From assembly GCF_006636205.1 (NCBI RefSeq), contig NZ_VIGB01000003.1, forward strand, positions 2,852,001-2,916,000: 64,000 nucleotides of DNA, read 5' to 3'. The translations under genes and the position numbers were made by a program. The stretch's first letter is position 1; every line of letters starts with the position of its first letter. Shown here piece after piece: positions 51,950 to 60,870 of this stretch. Source of the DNA: Kitasatospora acidiphila. Its GTDB lineage: Bacteria > Actinomycetota > Actinomycetes > Streptomycetales > Streptomycetaceae. The notes under the pieces are model-generated. The model was not told the origin of the DNA. It saw nothing but the letters and a program-made list of their open reading frames with translations, and made no database searches.

Positions 51950-53644
51950 ATGGCAGGCGATCAGCCGGACCAGAAGACCCAGCTTGACGGAGCGTCGGTG
52001 CCGGCGCCGGGCCAGCCGGCCGGCCCCAGCGCCGCGGACGTCAGCTACCAGCCGACCGAGCTGGCCTTCCCAGCGCAGCCGCCTGCCGGTGCCGCACCCG
52101 CGGCACCCGCCACACCGCCCCCGCCCGCCGGCGCCCCGGCCGGCCCGTACGACCCGCAGGCCGGCGGCTACGGCTACCCGCAGGCCGCCCAGCCCTACCC
52201 GACCCCGGCGCCGGCGCCGCAGGCCGGCTACCCCGGCTACGCCCAGCCCCAGCCCGGCTTCCAGCAGGCCGCCACTCCGCCCCCCGGCTACGCCTACCCC
52301 GGCGCACCGGGCGCCCCCACCCCCACCAAGCAGCGCAACCCGGTGATGGTGTTCGGCGGGATCGCCGGCAGCGTGCTGGCGGTCGGCATCGTGATCGGGC
52401 TGATCGTGCTGTTCAGCGGCCCCAGCCCCAAGCACAACACCACCGGCGCCCCGCTCGGCACCACCAGCGGCCCCAGCGGCGCTTCGGTCCCCTCCGGCCA
52501 GCTGGCCGACCTGTGGACCGCGCCCAAGCCCGACGGCAGCGACAACCGGATGATCGGCTTCTGGGTCACCGACAAGACGGTGGTCCGCGGTGACGCCAGC
52601 GCGCTGACCGCCTACAACCTCAGCGACGGCAAGGTCGCCTGGACGCTGCCCGCGCCCAGCGGCACCAAGGCGTTCTGCAGCATGTCCAAGGACATCAACA
52701 AGGCCGGCCTCGGCGCCGTCAGCTTCAACCTGGGCGACGACGACTGCGCGGCGATCGGCGCCGTCGACGCCACCAGCGGCACCCTGAAGTTCAAGGCCGG
52801 CAGCCCGCTGCCGGACCAGAAGAGCTTCGACACCGCGGTCACCATCACCGACAACGCCATCGGCGCGGCCAGCAGCGGCGTGCTGGGCGGCTTCAGCCTG
52901 ACCGACGGCCACCAGCTGTGGAAGTACTCCGGCCGTGGCCAGTACTGCAACGGGACCGCGGACGCGGCCGGCGGTCTGATCGTGCTCAGCGACTACTGCG
53001 CGGACGGCTCGCCCAAGCAGCTGCTCCAGGTGCTGAACGCGGACACCGGCAAGGTCAACACCACCGTCCCGCTGCCCAACGAGAACGACCGGCTGTCCCA
53101 GATCGTCCAGACCAAGGGCATGCTGGTGGTGCAGATCAGCGCCGACTCCGACGGCGACTACCTGTTCGCCATCGACTCCAACGGCAACCAGCTGCCCAAG
53201 ATCCCGCTGAAGGTGACCGGCGAGGACAAGATGCGGCCGTCCGCGGCCTCGTCGGCGGTGGCGCACAACCTCGTGCTCGGCAACACCTTCTACATCGAGG
53301 TCGACAAGAACAGCAAGACCGCGATCCGGGCCATCGACCTGACCACCGGCAAGACCAAGTGGACCTCGGACGGCGGCGCCCAGCAGGGCCTGCGCCTGGT
53401 CGACAAGGGATCGGTCGACTCGCCCGCCGTGATCGCCATGAACGGCTACGACCAGGGCGCCCAGGTCGGTTCGCTGGCCGCCGCCGACGGCTCGTTCAAG
53501 TCCAGCGCGACCTTCGCCCAGAAGGACACCCTCACCATGACCTTCCAGGACTCCGATGTCCTGCAGGCCGATGACGGCCGGGTGCTGGTCCTCGACGGGC
53601 TGCCGATCGAGCACAGCGCCATCATGTACGGCTCCAAGAGCTGA
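51950..53644 (+). CDS. Membrane-anchored PQQ-binding-like beta-propeller protein
   Basis: 564 residues from ATG 51950; an ATG at 51935 would add five. A cytoplasmic, Pro/Ala/Tyr/Gln-rich region (about residues 1-125, with YGYPQAAQPYPTPAP-type repeats) precedes one membrane helix (VFGGIAGSVLAVGIVIGLIV). An extracytoplasmic domain follows with repeated propeller blades such as LSDGKVAWTLPAPSG, LTDGHQLWKYSGRG and LTTGKTKWTSDGGAQQG. Catalytic PQQ residues are not evident, so it is a PQQ-like (YVTN/WD-type) propeller rather than a dehydrogenase. The role is unknown. This architecture is common in streptomycetes. Confidence 0.85.
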   Translation: MAGDQPDQKTQLDGASVPAPGQPAGPSAADVSYQPTELAFPAQPPAGAAPAAPATPPPPAGAPAGPYDPQAGGYGYPQAAQPYPTPAPAPQAGYPGYAQPQPGFQQAATPPPGYAYPGAPGAPTPTKQRNPVMVFGGIAGSVLAVGIVIGLIVLFSGPSPKHNTTGAPLGTTSGPSGASVPSGQLADLWTAPKPDGSDNRMIGFWVTDKTVVRGDASALTAYNLSDGKVAWTLPAPSGTKAFCSMSKDINKAGLGAVSFNLGDDDCAAIGAVDATSGTLKFKAGSPLPDQKSFDTAVTITDNAIGAASSGVLGGFSLTDGHQLWKYSGRGQYCNGTADAAGGLIVLSDYCADGSPKQLLQVLNADTGKVNTTVPLPNENDRLSQIVQTKGMLVVQISADSDGDYLFAIDSNGNQLPKIPLKVTGEDKMRPSAASSAVAHNLVLGNTFYIEVDKNSKTAIRAIDLTTGKTKWTSDGGAQQGLRLVDKGSVDSPAVIAMNGYDQGAQVGSLAAADGSFKSSATFAQKDTLTMTFQDSDVLQADDGRVLVLDGLPIEHSAIMYGSKS

Positions 53645-53656
53645 CCGTTCCTCATC

Positions 53657-53688
53657 CGGTGGGTGCACGCTGCTGCGTGCACCCACCG
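53657..53688 (+). terminator. Hairpin terminator after the propeller gene
   Basis: CGGTGGGTGCACGC, TGCT loop, GCGTGCACCCACCG: a perfect 14-bp stem beginning 13 bases after the stop. Confidence 0.88.
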
Positions 53689-53776
53689 TCGTTTCCGCAG
53701 GCGGTGGCACGACTGCTGGCGGAACGGGCGGGCGTGGGAGGATGCGCCCAACAAGCCTGACGAAGGAGTCCTGCGA

Positions 53777-56356
53777 GTGCCTGGCACCAACTTGACCCGT
53801 GAGGAGGCCCGCACCCGGGCCGCGCTCCTGCACGTGGACGCGTACGACATCGAGCTCGACCTGAGTTCGGCCCGCGACCTGGAGACCTTCCGCTCCACCA
53901 CCACCGTCCGGTTCACCGCCACCGAGCCCGGCGCCGCCACCTTCATCGACCTGGTCGCGCCGACCGTGCACGAGATCGTGCTGAACGGCCGCCAGGTGGA
54001 CGTCTCGGCCTTCGCCGACAGCCGGATCGCGCTGACCGACCTGGCCGCCGAGAACGAACTGCGGGTGGTCGCCGACTGCGCCTACACCAACACCGGTGAG
54101 GGCCTGCACCGGTTCACCGACCCGGTGGACGGCGAGACCTACCTCTACAGCCAGTTCGAAGTGCCGGACGCCCGCCGGGTGTTCGCCTCCTTCGAGCAGC
54201 CGAACCTGAAGGCCGCCTTCACCTTCACCGTGCACGCGCCGCGCGGCTGGGTGGTGGTCTCCAACTCGCCCACTCCGGAGCCCGTCGGCGACGGCGAGTC
54301 GCAGACCTGGTCGTTCGCCCCCACCGGGCGGATCTCCTCCTACATCACCGCGATCATCGCCGGCCCGTACACCGGTGTCTTCGACTCCTACACGGACGGG
54401 GACCAGGTGGTGCCGCTCGGCATCTACTGCCGCCCGTCGCTCAAGGAGTACCTGGACGCCGAGGCGGTCTTCGACGTCACCCGGCAGGGATTCCGGTACT
54501 TCCAGGAGAAGTTCGACGTCCCGTACCCGTTCGAGAAGTACGACCAGCTCTTCGTCCCGGAGTTCAACGCCGGTGCGATGGAGAACGCCGGTGCCGTCAC
54601 CTTCCGCGACCAGTACGTGTTCCGCTCCAAGGTGACCGACGCCTCCTACGAGATGCGGGCCACCACCATCCTGCACGAGCTGGCCCACATGTGGTTCGGC
54701 AACCTGGTCACCATGGAGTGGTGGAACGACCTCTGGCTCAACGAGTCCTTCGCCACCTACGCGGAGATCGTCTCCCTGGTCGAGCCGGCCGGCACCAAGT
54801 GGCCGAACGGCTGGACCACCTTCGCCAACCAGATGAAGACCTGGGCCTACCGGCAGGACCAACTGCCGTCCACCCACCCGATCATGGCCGAGATCAACGA
54901 CCTCGAAGACGTCATGGTCAACTTCGACGGCATCACCTACGCCAAGGGCGCTTCGGTGCTCAAGCAGCTGGTGGCGTACGTCGGCCAGGACGCCTTCTTC
55001 AAGGGCGTGCAGGCCTACTTCAAGCGGCACGCCTGGGGCAACACCACGCTCGCCGACCTGCTCGGCGCGCTGGAGGAGACCAGCGGACGCGACCTCAAGG
55101 CCTGGTCCACCGCCTGGCTGGAGACCGCCGGGATCAACGTGCTGCGCCCCGAGATCGAGGTCGACGCCGACGGCGTGATCACCTCCTTCGCGGTCCGCCA
55201 GGAGGCCCCCGCGCTGCCCGAGGGCGCCCGCGGCTCGGCCGCCCTGCGCCCGCACCGGATCGCCATCGGCAGCTACGAGTTGACCGACGGCGCACTGGTG
55301 CGCACCGACCGGATCGAGCTCGACGTGGACGGCGAGCTGACCTCGGTGCCGGAGCTGGTCGGCCGCCCGCGCCCCGCCGTGGTGCTGCTCAACGACGACG
55401 ACCTGAGCTACGCCAAGCTGCGCCTGGACCCGGTCTCGCTGACCGCCGTCACCGCGCACCTGGGCGACTTCACCGAGTCGCTGCCGCGCGCGCTGGTCTG
55501 GTCCGCCGCCTGGGACATGACCCGGGACGGCGAACTGGCCACCCGCGACTACCTGGAGCTCGCGGTGGCCGGCCTCCCCAAGGAGACCGACATCGGCGTG
55601 GTGCAGTCGGTGCACCGCCAGGTCAAGCTGGCCCTGGAGGTCTACGCCGACCCGGCCTGGCGGGAGAGCGGACTGGCCCGCTGGGCGGCCGTCGCCGAGG
55701 AGCGGCTGCGGGCCGCCGAGGCGGGCAGCGACCACCAGCTCGCCTGGGCCAAGGCGCTCGCCGCGGTGGCCCGTTCGCCGGAGCAGCTGGACCTGCTGGC
55801 CGGACTGCTGGACGGCACCGCGGAGTTGGCGGGCCTGGCGGTCGACACCGACCTGCGCTGGGACCTGCTCACCCGCCTGGTCGCCACCGGCCGGGCCGGT
55901 GACGCCGCGATCGACGCCGAGCTGGCCCGCGACAACACCGCGGCCGGCCAGGAGAAGGCCGCCACCTGCCGGGCCGCCCGGCCCACCGCCGAGGCCAAGG
56001 CGGAGGCCTGGGCGTCGGTGGTCGACTCGGACACCCTGACCAACTACGTGCAGGACGCGGTGATCAGCGGCTTCAACGTGGCCGACCAGCGCGAGCTGCT
56101 GACCCCGTACGTGGCCAAGTACTTCGAGTCGCTGGCGTCGGTCTGGGAGACCCGCAGCCACGAGATCGCCCAGCAGATCATCATCGGCCTGTACCCGACC
56201 CTGCAGATCAGCCAGGCCACCCTGGACGCCACCGACGCCTGGCTCGCCGGCGCCGACCCGGCCCCGGCGCTGGCCCGCCTGGTCGTCGAGTCCCGCTCGG
56301 GCGTCGAGCGGGCGCTGAAGGCCCAGGCCGCCGACGCGGCGGCGGCGAACCGCTGA
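53777..56356 (+). CDS. pepN: Aminopeptidase N (M1 family)
   Basis: 859 residues from GTG 53777 (VPGTNLTREEARTRAALLHV), with GAAGGAG eight bases upstream. Zinc metallo-aminopeptidase: exopeptidase motif FNAGAMENAGAVTFRD and the zinc site TILHELAHMWFGN followed by the distal Glu in LWLNESFATYAE. The C-terminal ERAP1-like helical domain (about residues 490-850) is complete. The last codons and the stop are duplicated downstream in a 99-bp tandem repeat. It converges on the histidine kinase gene. Confidence 0.97.
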   Translation: MPGTNLTREEARTRAALLHVDAYDIELDLSSARDLETFRSTTTVRFTATEPGAATFIDLVAPTVHEIVLNGRQVDVSAFADSRIALTDLAAENELRVVADCAYTNTGEGLHRFTDPVDGETYLYSQFEVPDARRVFASFEQPNLKAAFTFTVHAPRGWVVVSNSPTPEPVGDGESQTWSFAPTGRISSYITAIIAGPYTGVFDSYTDGDQVVPLGIYCRPSLKEYLDAEAVFDVTRQGFRYFQEKFDVPYPFEKYDQLFVPEFNAGAMENAGAVTFRDQYVFRSKVTDASYEMRATTILHELAHMWFGNLVTMEWWNDLWLNESFATYAEIVSLVEPAGTKWPNGWTTFANQMKTWAYRQDQLPSTHPIMAEINDLEDVMVNFDGITYAKGASVLKQLVAYVGQDAFFKGVQAYFKRHAWGNTTLADLLGALEETSGRDLKAWSTAWLETAGINVLRPEIEVDADGVITSFAVRQEAPALPEGARGSAALRPHRIAIGSYELTDGALVRTDRIELDVDGELTSVPELVGRPRPAVVLLNDDDLSYAKLRLDPVSLTAVTAHLGDFTESLPRALVWSAAWDMTRDGELATRDYLELAVAGLPKETDIGVVQSVHRQVKLALEVYADPAWRESGLARWAAVAEERLRAAEAGSDHQLAWAKALAAVARSPEQLDLLAGLLDGTAELAGLAVDTDLRWDLLTRLVATGRAGDAAIDAELARDNTAAGQEKAATCRAARPTAEAKAEAWASVVDSDTLTNYVQDAVISGFNVADQRELLTPYVAKYFESLASVWETRSHEIAQQIIIGLYPTLQISQATLDATDAWLAGADPAPALARLVVESRSGVERALKAQAADAAAANR

Positions 56357-56543
56357 CACCCCCGGGGCCCCGGGTACCTCAAGTGCCCGGGGCCTCGGCG
56401 CACCCGGGCAGGGTCAGCTCGAAGACCGCACCCGGGCCCGTCGTCGAACCGCTGACACCCCCGGGGCCCCGGGTACCTCAAGTGCCCGGGGCCCCGGCGC
56501 ACCCGGGCAGGGTCAGCTCGAAGACCGCACCCGGGCCCGTCGT
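56346..56543. repeat. 99-bp tandem duplication between pepN and the histidine kinase
   Basis: The unit 56346-56444 is repeated at 56445-56543 with one mismatch (GGCCTCGG versus GGCCCCGG). It contains the pepN stop, the last ~26 codons of the convergent kinase gene, and a terminator hairpin, GGCCCCGGG / CCCGGGGCC (56366-56394 and 56465-56493). Copy 2 encodes the real kinase C-terminus; copy 1 carries the real pepN end. Both genes thus gain a second terminator. Confidence 0.92.
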
Positions 56544-58050
56544 CGGCGCCAGCGCGAGCTCGCCGCCGTGGGCACGGGCGATGGCGCGGGCGATGGCGAG
56601 GCCGAGGCCGGTGCCGCCGGTGCTGCGGGCGCGGGAGTGGTCGGCGCGGGCGAAGCGTTCGAAGAGCTGGGGGCGCAAGGTCTCGGGGATGCCGGGACCG
56701 TCGTCGCCGACGGTGAGTTGACGGTCCGCCAGGCACAGGGTGACGGTGCTGCCGGGCGGGGTGTGGCGGTGGGCGTTGCTCAGCAGGTTGGCCACCACCT
56801 GGCGCAGGCGGTCCTCGTCGCCGTCGGTCAGCACCGGCTCGGCGGGCAGCTCCAGGCGCCAGTTGTGCTCGGGGGCGGCGGCGCGGGCGTCCGCGATGCA
56901 GTCCAGGGCCAGGCGGGTCAGGTCGACCTCGGCACGGGCCAGCGGGCGCCCGGCGTCGAGGCGGGCCAGCAGCAGCAGGTCGTCGACGATGGTGCCCATC
57001 CGGCGGGACTCCGCCTCGATCCGCTCCAGCGCGTGCCGCACCGGCGGCGCGATCTCGGGGTGGCGCAGCGCCAGTTCGGCGTGGCCGCGCACGGTGGCGA
57101 CGGGGGTGCGCAGCTCGTGGCCGGCGTCGGCGGCGAAGGCGCGCAGCCGGTCCTCGACGGTGTGCCGCTGGGCGAGGGCGTCCTCGACGTGGCCCAGCAT
57201 CCGGTTGAGGGCCAGGCCCACCCGGCCGGTCTCGGTGCGCGGGTCGGCCGCCTCGTCGGGCACCCGCTCCTCGATCTCCACCTCGCCGCGGGCCAGCGGC
57301 AGCGCGCTGACCCGGGTGGCGGTGGCGGCGATCCGGTCCAGCGGGCGCAGCGCGAGCCGCAGCCAACCCGTCCCGGCGAGCCCGGCCACCAGCACCGCCG
57401 AGCCGAAGACGACCACCTCGACCATCATCACCTGGTGCATGGTGTCCTCGACCGGCCGCATCGGCAGGCCGGTGACCAGCACATCGCCGTCCTGCCCGGC
57501 GACCGCCCGGACCCGGTACTCCCCCGGTCCGCTCAGCTGCACCGTGCGGGCCGGGCCGCCGACCGGGAGGTCGGCCAGCGCTCGCCGGTCGGCGGTGTCG
57601 AGCGTGACGGTGTCGTCGGTGTCGGCGGGGTGGTGCCGGCGGCCACCGCGGTGTCGTCGGCGTCGCCGTCCACCACCCGGCGGCGGTCACGGTGCCGTTC
57701 AGCAGCCGGGCGCCGAGGGTGCCGGGGGCCTGCGCCCGGGTGTCGCTGCGCCCGGTGCCGGCGTGCTCCAGGCTGGCGGCGTAGCGGCCGCCGGTGTCGG
57801 CGAGCTGCTGGTCCAGGCGGTCCAGCAGGCCGGTGTGCAGGGCGCTGGTGACCGCCACCCCGACCCCGGCGAAGATCAGCAGCAGCAGCGCCAGCAGGCC
57901 GGTGATCAGCCGGGCCCGCAGCGATCGGCCGCGCAGCGTCAGCGGGAGCCGCTTCAGCAAGAGCCGCCTCAGTGAGAGCCGTTTCAGCGGGAGGAGCTTC
58001 AGCGAGAGGAGCTTCAGCGAGAGCCGCCTCAGTGAGAACGCCCGCCTCAC
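56478..58050 (-). CDS. Two-component sensor histidine kinase (two frameshifts in this sequence)
   Basis: Starts at GTG 58050, overlapping the regulator stop (GTGA). An unusual basic Leu-rich repeat precedes helix 1 (LITGLLALLLLIFAGVGVAV). The sensor region breaks at 57676-57678 (one C short on the plus strand) and 57627-57630 (one G short). Adding both bases gives AAGVVDGDADDTAVAAGTTP, then ADTDDTVTLDTADRRALADL and PVGGPARTVQLSG. Helix 2 (VVVFGSAVLVAGLAGTGWL), HAMP, H-box FAADAGHELRTPVATVRGHA, N-box VVANLLSNAHRHTPPG and G-boxes VGDDGPGIP and STGGTGLGLAIARA are intact. About 524 residues when restored. OmpR-type partner upstream. Confidence 0.9.
57946..58035 (-). repeat. 15-bp tandem repeat (about 6 units) at the kinase N-terminus
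   Basis: Six units of 15 bases encode SLRRL-SLKLL-SLKLL-PLKRL, then SLRRL-LLKRL, immediately after VRRAF. Two units are identical at DNA level (TCGCTGAAGCTCCTC). Changes in copy number would keep the frame. The result is a basic amphipathic segment just before the first membrane helix. Confidence 0.85.
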
Positions 58051-58742
58051 GCGGCCGCTTTGAGCAGGTAGCCGGCGCCGCGGACGGTGTGGATCATCGG
58101 GGCCCGCCCGGCGTCGATCTTCTTGCGCAGGTAGCTGATGTAGAGCTCCACCACATGGGCCTGGCCGCCGAAGTCGTAGGACCAGACGGCGTCCAGCAGC
58201 TGCGCCTTGCTCAGCACCTGGCGCGGGTGCCGCATCAGATGGGCGAGCAGCGCGAACTCGGTGGGGCTCAGGTCGATCGGCTGCCCGCCCCTGCTCACCT
58301 CGCGGGCGGACTCCACCAGCACCAGGTCGCCCAGCACCAGGGCGTCGGACGGCGTAGCGGCGGCCGGCTCGGCCCGGCGCAGCAGGCTGCGCAACCGGAC
58401 CACCACCTCGGCCAGGCTGAACGGCTTGGTCACGTAGTCGTCGCCGCCGGCAGCGATGCCGGCGATCCGGTCCTCCACAGCGTCCCGGGCGGTCAGGAAC
58501 AGCACCCGGGTCTCGGGGCGCTCGGCGTGGATCTGCTCCAGCACGGCCAGCCCGTCCAGGTCGGGCAGCATCATGTCGAGCACCACGGCGTCCGGCGCCC
58601 AGCTCCGGGCCGCCGACACAGCCTCCGCGCCGGTGGCCGCGCCGACGGCCTGCCAGCCCTCGTAGCGCAGCGCCCCGCAGAGCACCTCGACAAGATCGGG
58701 TTCGTCGTCGACGACCAGGATGCGGCGGGTCATGACAGCCAT
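58047..58742 (-). CDS. OmpR/PhoB-type response regulator
   Basis: 231 residues from ATG 58742 (MAVMTRRILVVDDEPDLVEV); ATG 58733 is an alternative. Receiver: acidic pair in VVDDEPD, phosphoacceptor Asp in AVVLDMMLPDLDGL (about residue 57), Thr in FLTARDAVEDRIAGI and Lys in DDYVTKPFSLAEVVVRL. C-terminal winged helix: IDLSPTEFALLAHLMRHPRQ, LLDAVWSYDFGGQAHVVELY and ISYLRKKIDAG. It is translationally coupled to the kinase and divergent from the flavin cluster (150-base gap), which is its obvious candidate target. Confidence 0.95.
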   Translation of the reverse strand: MAVMTRRILVVDDEPDLVEVLCGALRYEGWQAVGAATGAEAVSAARSWAPDAVVLDMMLPDLDGLAVLEQIHAERPETRVLFLTARDAVEDRIAGIAAGGDDYVTKPFSLAEVVVRLRSLLRRAEPAAATPSDALVLGDLVLVESAREVSRGGQPIDLSPTEFALLAHLMRHPRQVLSKAQLLDAVWSYDFGGQAHVVELYISYLRKKIDAGRAPMIHTVRGAGYLLKAAA

Positions 58743-58892
58743 TCTGCCCGGCCGGGATGAGAAAGCGCTGAGATCCCCTGGCCCCCTGAACCGCTCTGAG
58801 CTGGGAAAACGCACCCGGACGAGACCGGACTCATAGGGAACTGAGAGGTGCGGATGGCAGGCTGGCGGTTCGGTGAGCAAGGAGGACGGATC

Positions 58893-60274
58893 GTGAGCAC
58901 AGCCACGCAGCACCGGGGCCGCCGGGCGGCGCCCACCCCGGTGCGGCCGCCCGAGCTGGCCAAGGCCGCGCTGCCGACCCTGGTGCCGCTCCTGATCGCC
59001 GCCGGTGCGCTCGCCGTGCTGGCGCTGTGGTGGCGGGACACCTCCGCGGTGCGCGGCGCCGACGAGTGGCTGACCGGCGCCTCCCGGATCGCCGGGCTGC
59101 TGGCCGGCTACGGCGCACCGGTGCTGCTCCTGCTGATGGCCCGGATCCCGCTGCTGGAGCGCGAGGTGGGCGCCGACCGGCTGGCCCGCTGGCACGCGAT
59201 CGGCGGCCGGTACGTGGTGAGCCTGGTCCTGGTGCACCTGGTGACCGTGATCTGGGGCTACGCCCTCACCGCGCACCGCGGCGTGGTGAGCGAGACCGGG
59301 CAGCTGGTCTTCCACTACCCCGACATGCTCAAGGCGACCCTGGGCACCCTGCTGATGCTGGGCACCGGCGTGGTCTCGGCCCGGGCGGCCCGCCGCCGGC
59401 TCAGCTACGAGACCTGGTACTACCTGCACCTGGCCACCTACCTGGCGATCGCGCTGGCCTTCGCCCACCAGCTGGCCAACGGCGCGGACCTGATCGAGGG
59501 CCCCGGGCTGCTCGCCTGGTGGGCGCTCTACCTGGGCTCCTTCGCGATCCTGGGCTGGTTCCGGCTGCTGCTGCCGTTCCTGCGGGACCGGCGGCACCGG
59601 CTGCGGGTCGCCGAGGTGCGGCCGGAGGCGGACGGGGTGGTCTCGGTCTTCCTGACCGGCCGCAGGCTGGAGGCGCTGCGCTGCGAACCGGGGCAGTTCT
59701 TCCGGCTGCAGTTCATGGCCCCGGGGCTGCGCTGGGCGGCCAACCCGTACTCGCTGTCCGCGCCGCCGCACCCGCGCTTCCTGCGGTTCACCGTGAAGGA
59801 CCTGGGCGGGCACAGCGCGGCCGTGGCCGGGCTCCAGCCCGGGGTGCGGGTGCGCGCCGAGGGCCCGTACGGGGCGTTCACCGCGCGCCGCCGGGTGGCG
59901 CCCGGGCGGCGGGTGCTGCTGATCGCGGCCGGTGTCGGGATCACGCCGATCCGGACGCTCTTCGAGACGCTGCCGGCCGATCCGGGCCAGCTGACCCTGC
60001 TGTACCGGGCGCGCCGGGCCGAGGACGTGCTCTTCCGGGACGAGCTGGAACGGGTGGCCGCACGCCGCCGGGCCCGACTCGAACTGCTGCTCGGCGACCG
60101 GCGCCGGGTGGGCGACCCCTCACCGCCGACTCGCTGACCCGCCTGGTGCCGGGGCTGCGGGGGCACGAGGTGTTCCTCTGCGGCCCGCCCGAGATGATGG
60201 CCACCACCGTGCGCGAACTGCGGGCGGCGGGGGTGCCGCAGCACCTGATCCACCACGAGTCCTTTGAATTCTGA
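58893..60274 (+). CDS. Ferric-reductase-like transmembrane oxidoreductase with FAD/NAD domains (frameshifted)
   Basis: From GTG 58893, with GGAGG seven bases upstream. An N-terminal ferric-reductase-like heme-b membrane domain (six helices; His residues in RWHAIGGRYVVSLVLVHLVT and YYLHLATYLAIALAFAHQL) is followed by an FAD domain (EPGQFFRLQFMAP, ANPYSLSAPPHPRFLRFTV) and an NAD domain (VLLIAAGVGITPIRTLFE). At the C run 60116-60119 one C is missing. With it GDPLTADSLTRLVPGL leads to HEVFLCGPPEMMATTVREL and ends at 60274. About 460 residues. It probably passes electrons from cytosolic NAD(P)H across the membrane to the FMN-binding protein next door. Confidence 0.9.
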
Positions 60275-60310
60275 CCGTCCGAATCGTCTGAACGGAAGGG
60301 GCGTCGGCCG

Positions 60311-60790
60311 ATGCGCCGAATGATCGTCACCAGCGCGGCCACGGCGGCCGGGATCGTGCTGCTGCTCTCGCTCAAGCCGCACGGCAGCGCCTCGGCGCAG
60401 GCGCTGCCGGTGATCTCCTCGGACACCGGGTCGCCCTCAGCCCCGGCCTCGTCGGCCCCGAGCGGGAGTGGAACGTCGGCCGGGTCGACGTCCGGATCCG
60501 GCGGAACCGCCACCCGCACCATCACCGGCAGCGCGGTCGATACCCGGTACGGCCCGGTCCAGGTGCGGGTCACCCTCGCCGGCAGCAAGCTCACCAAGGT
60601 GGACGTACTGCAGTACCCGTCGGAGAGCAACCGCGACGAGGAGATCAACAGCTTCGCGCTCCCCCAGCTCAACCAGGAGGCGATCGCGGCCGGCAACGCC
60701 AACATCGACTCGGTCTCCGGCGCCACCTACACCAGCGACGGCTACACCCGCTCGCTGCAGAGCGCCCTCGACCAGGCGGGTCTCCACTGA
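60311..60790 (+). CDS. Secreted FMN-binding domain protein
   Basis: 159 residues from ATG 60311. The N-terminal signal peptide or anchor (MRRMIVTSAATAAGIVLLLS) ends near SASAQA. A Ser/Gly/Thr-rich linker (about residues 40-68) precedes the FMN_bind domain: VDTRYGPVQVRVTLAGSKLT and the covalent-attachment motif DSVSGATYTSDGY (Thr in SGAT, about residue 138). FMN attachment to this Thr is done by ApbE enzymes, one of which is encoded two genes downstream. Confidence 0.93.
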   Translation: MRRMIVTSAATAAGIVLLLSLKPHGSASAQALPVISSDTGSPSAPASSAPSGSGTSAGSTSGSGGTATRTITGSAVDTRYGPVQVRVTLAGSKLTKVDVLQYPSESNRDEEINSFALPQLNQEAIAAGNANIDSVSGATYTSDGYTRSLQSALDQAGLH

Positions 60791-60870
60791 TGCGGCGCCG
60801 CGCCGAGCGGGTGATGGGTGTGCACATCCCTCTCGCAGTCCCGCGTACCGACGGTCAGGACGTGCACTGA
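60790..60870 (+). CDS. 26-residue ORF coupled to both neighbours
   Basis: ATG 60790 overlaps the FMN-protein stop (TGATG) and its own TGA overlaps the ApbE start (TGATG). The product begins MRRRAERVMGVHIPLAVPRT. Its first half resembles the ApbE N-terminus (RHAKEVMGTVVSFAV), so it may be a decayed duplicate of the apbE 5' end or a short coupling peptide. No ribosome site is visible apart from coupling. Confidence 0.4.
   Translation: MRRRAERVMGVHIPLAVPRTDGQDVH

Noticed and set aside
51926..56359. 1477-residue open frame on the minus strand across the propeller gene and pepN
   Set aside because: It is antisense to two well-supported genes, has Gly/Val/His/Asp-rich shadow composition and no recognisable domain or ribosome site. 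Long antisense frames are expected at this GC content.
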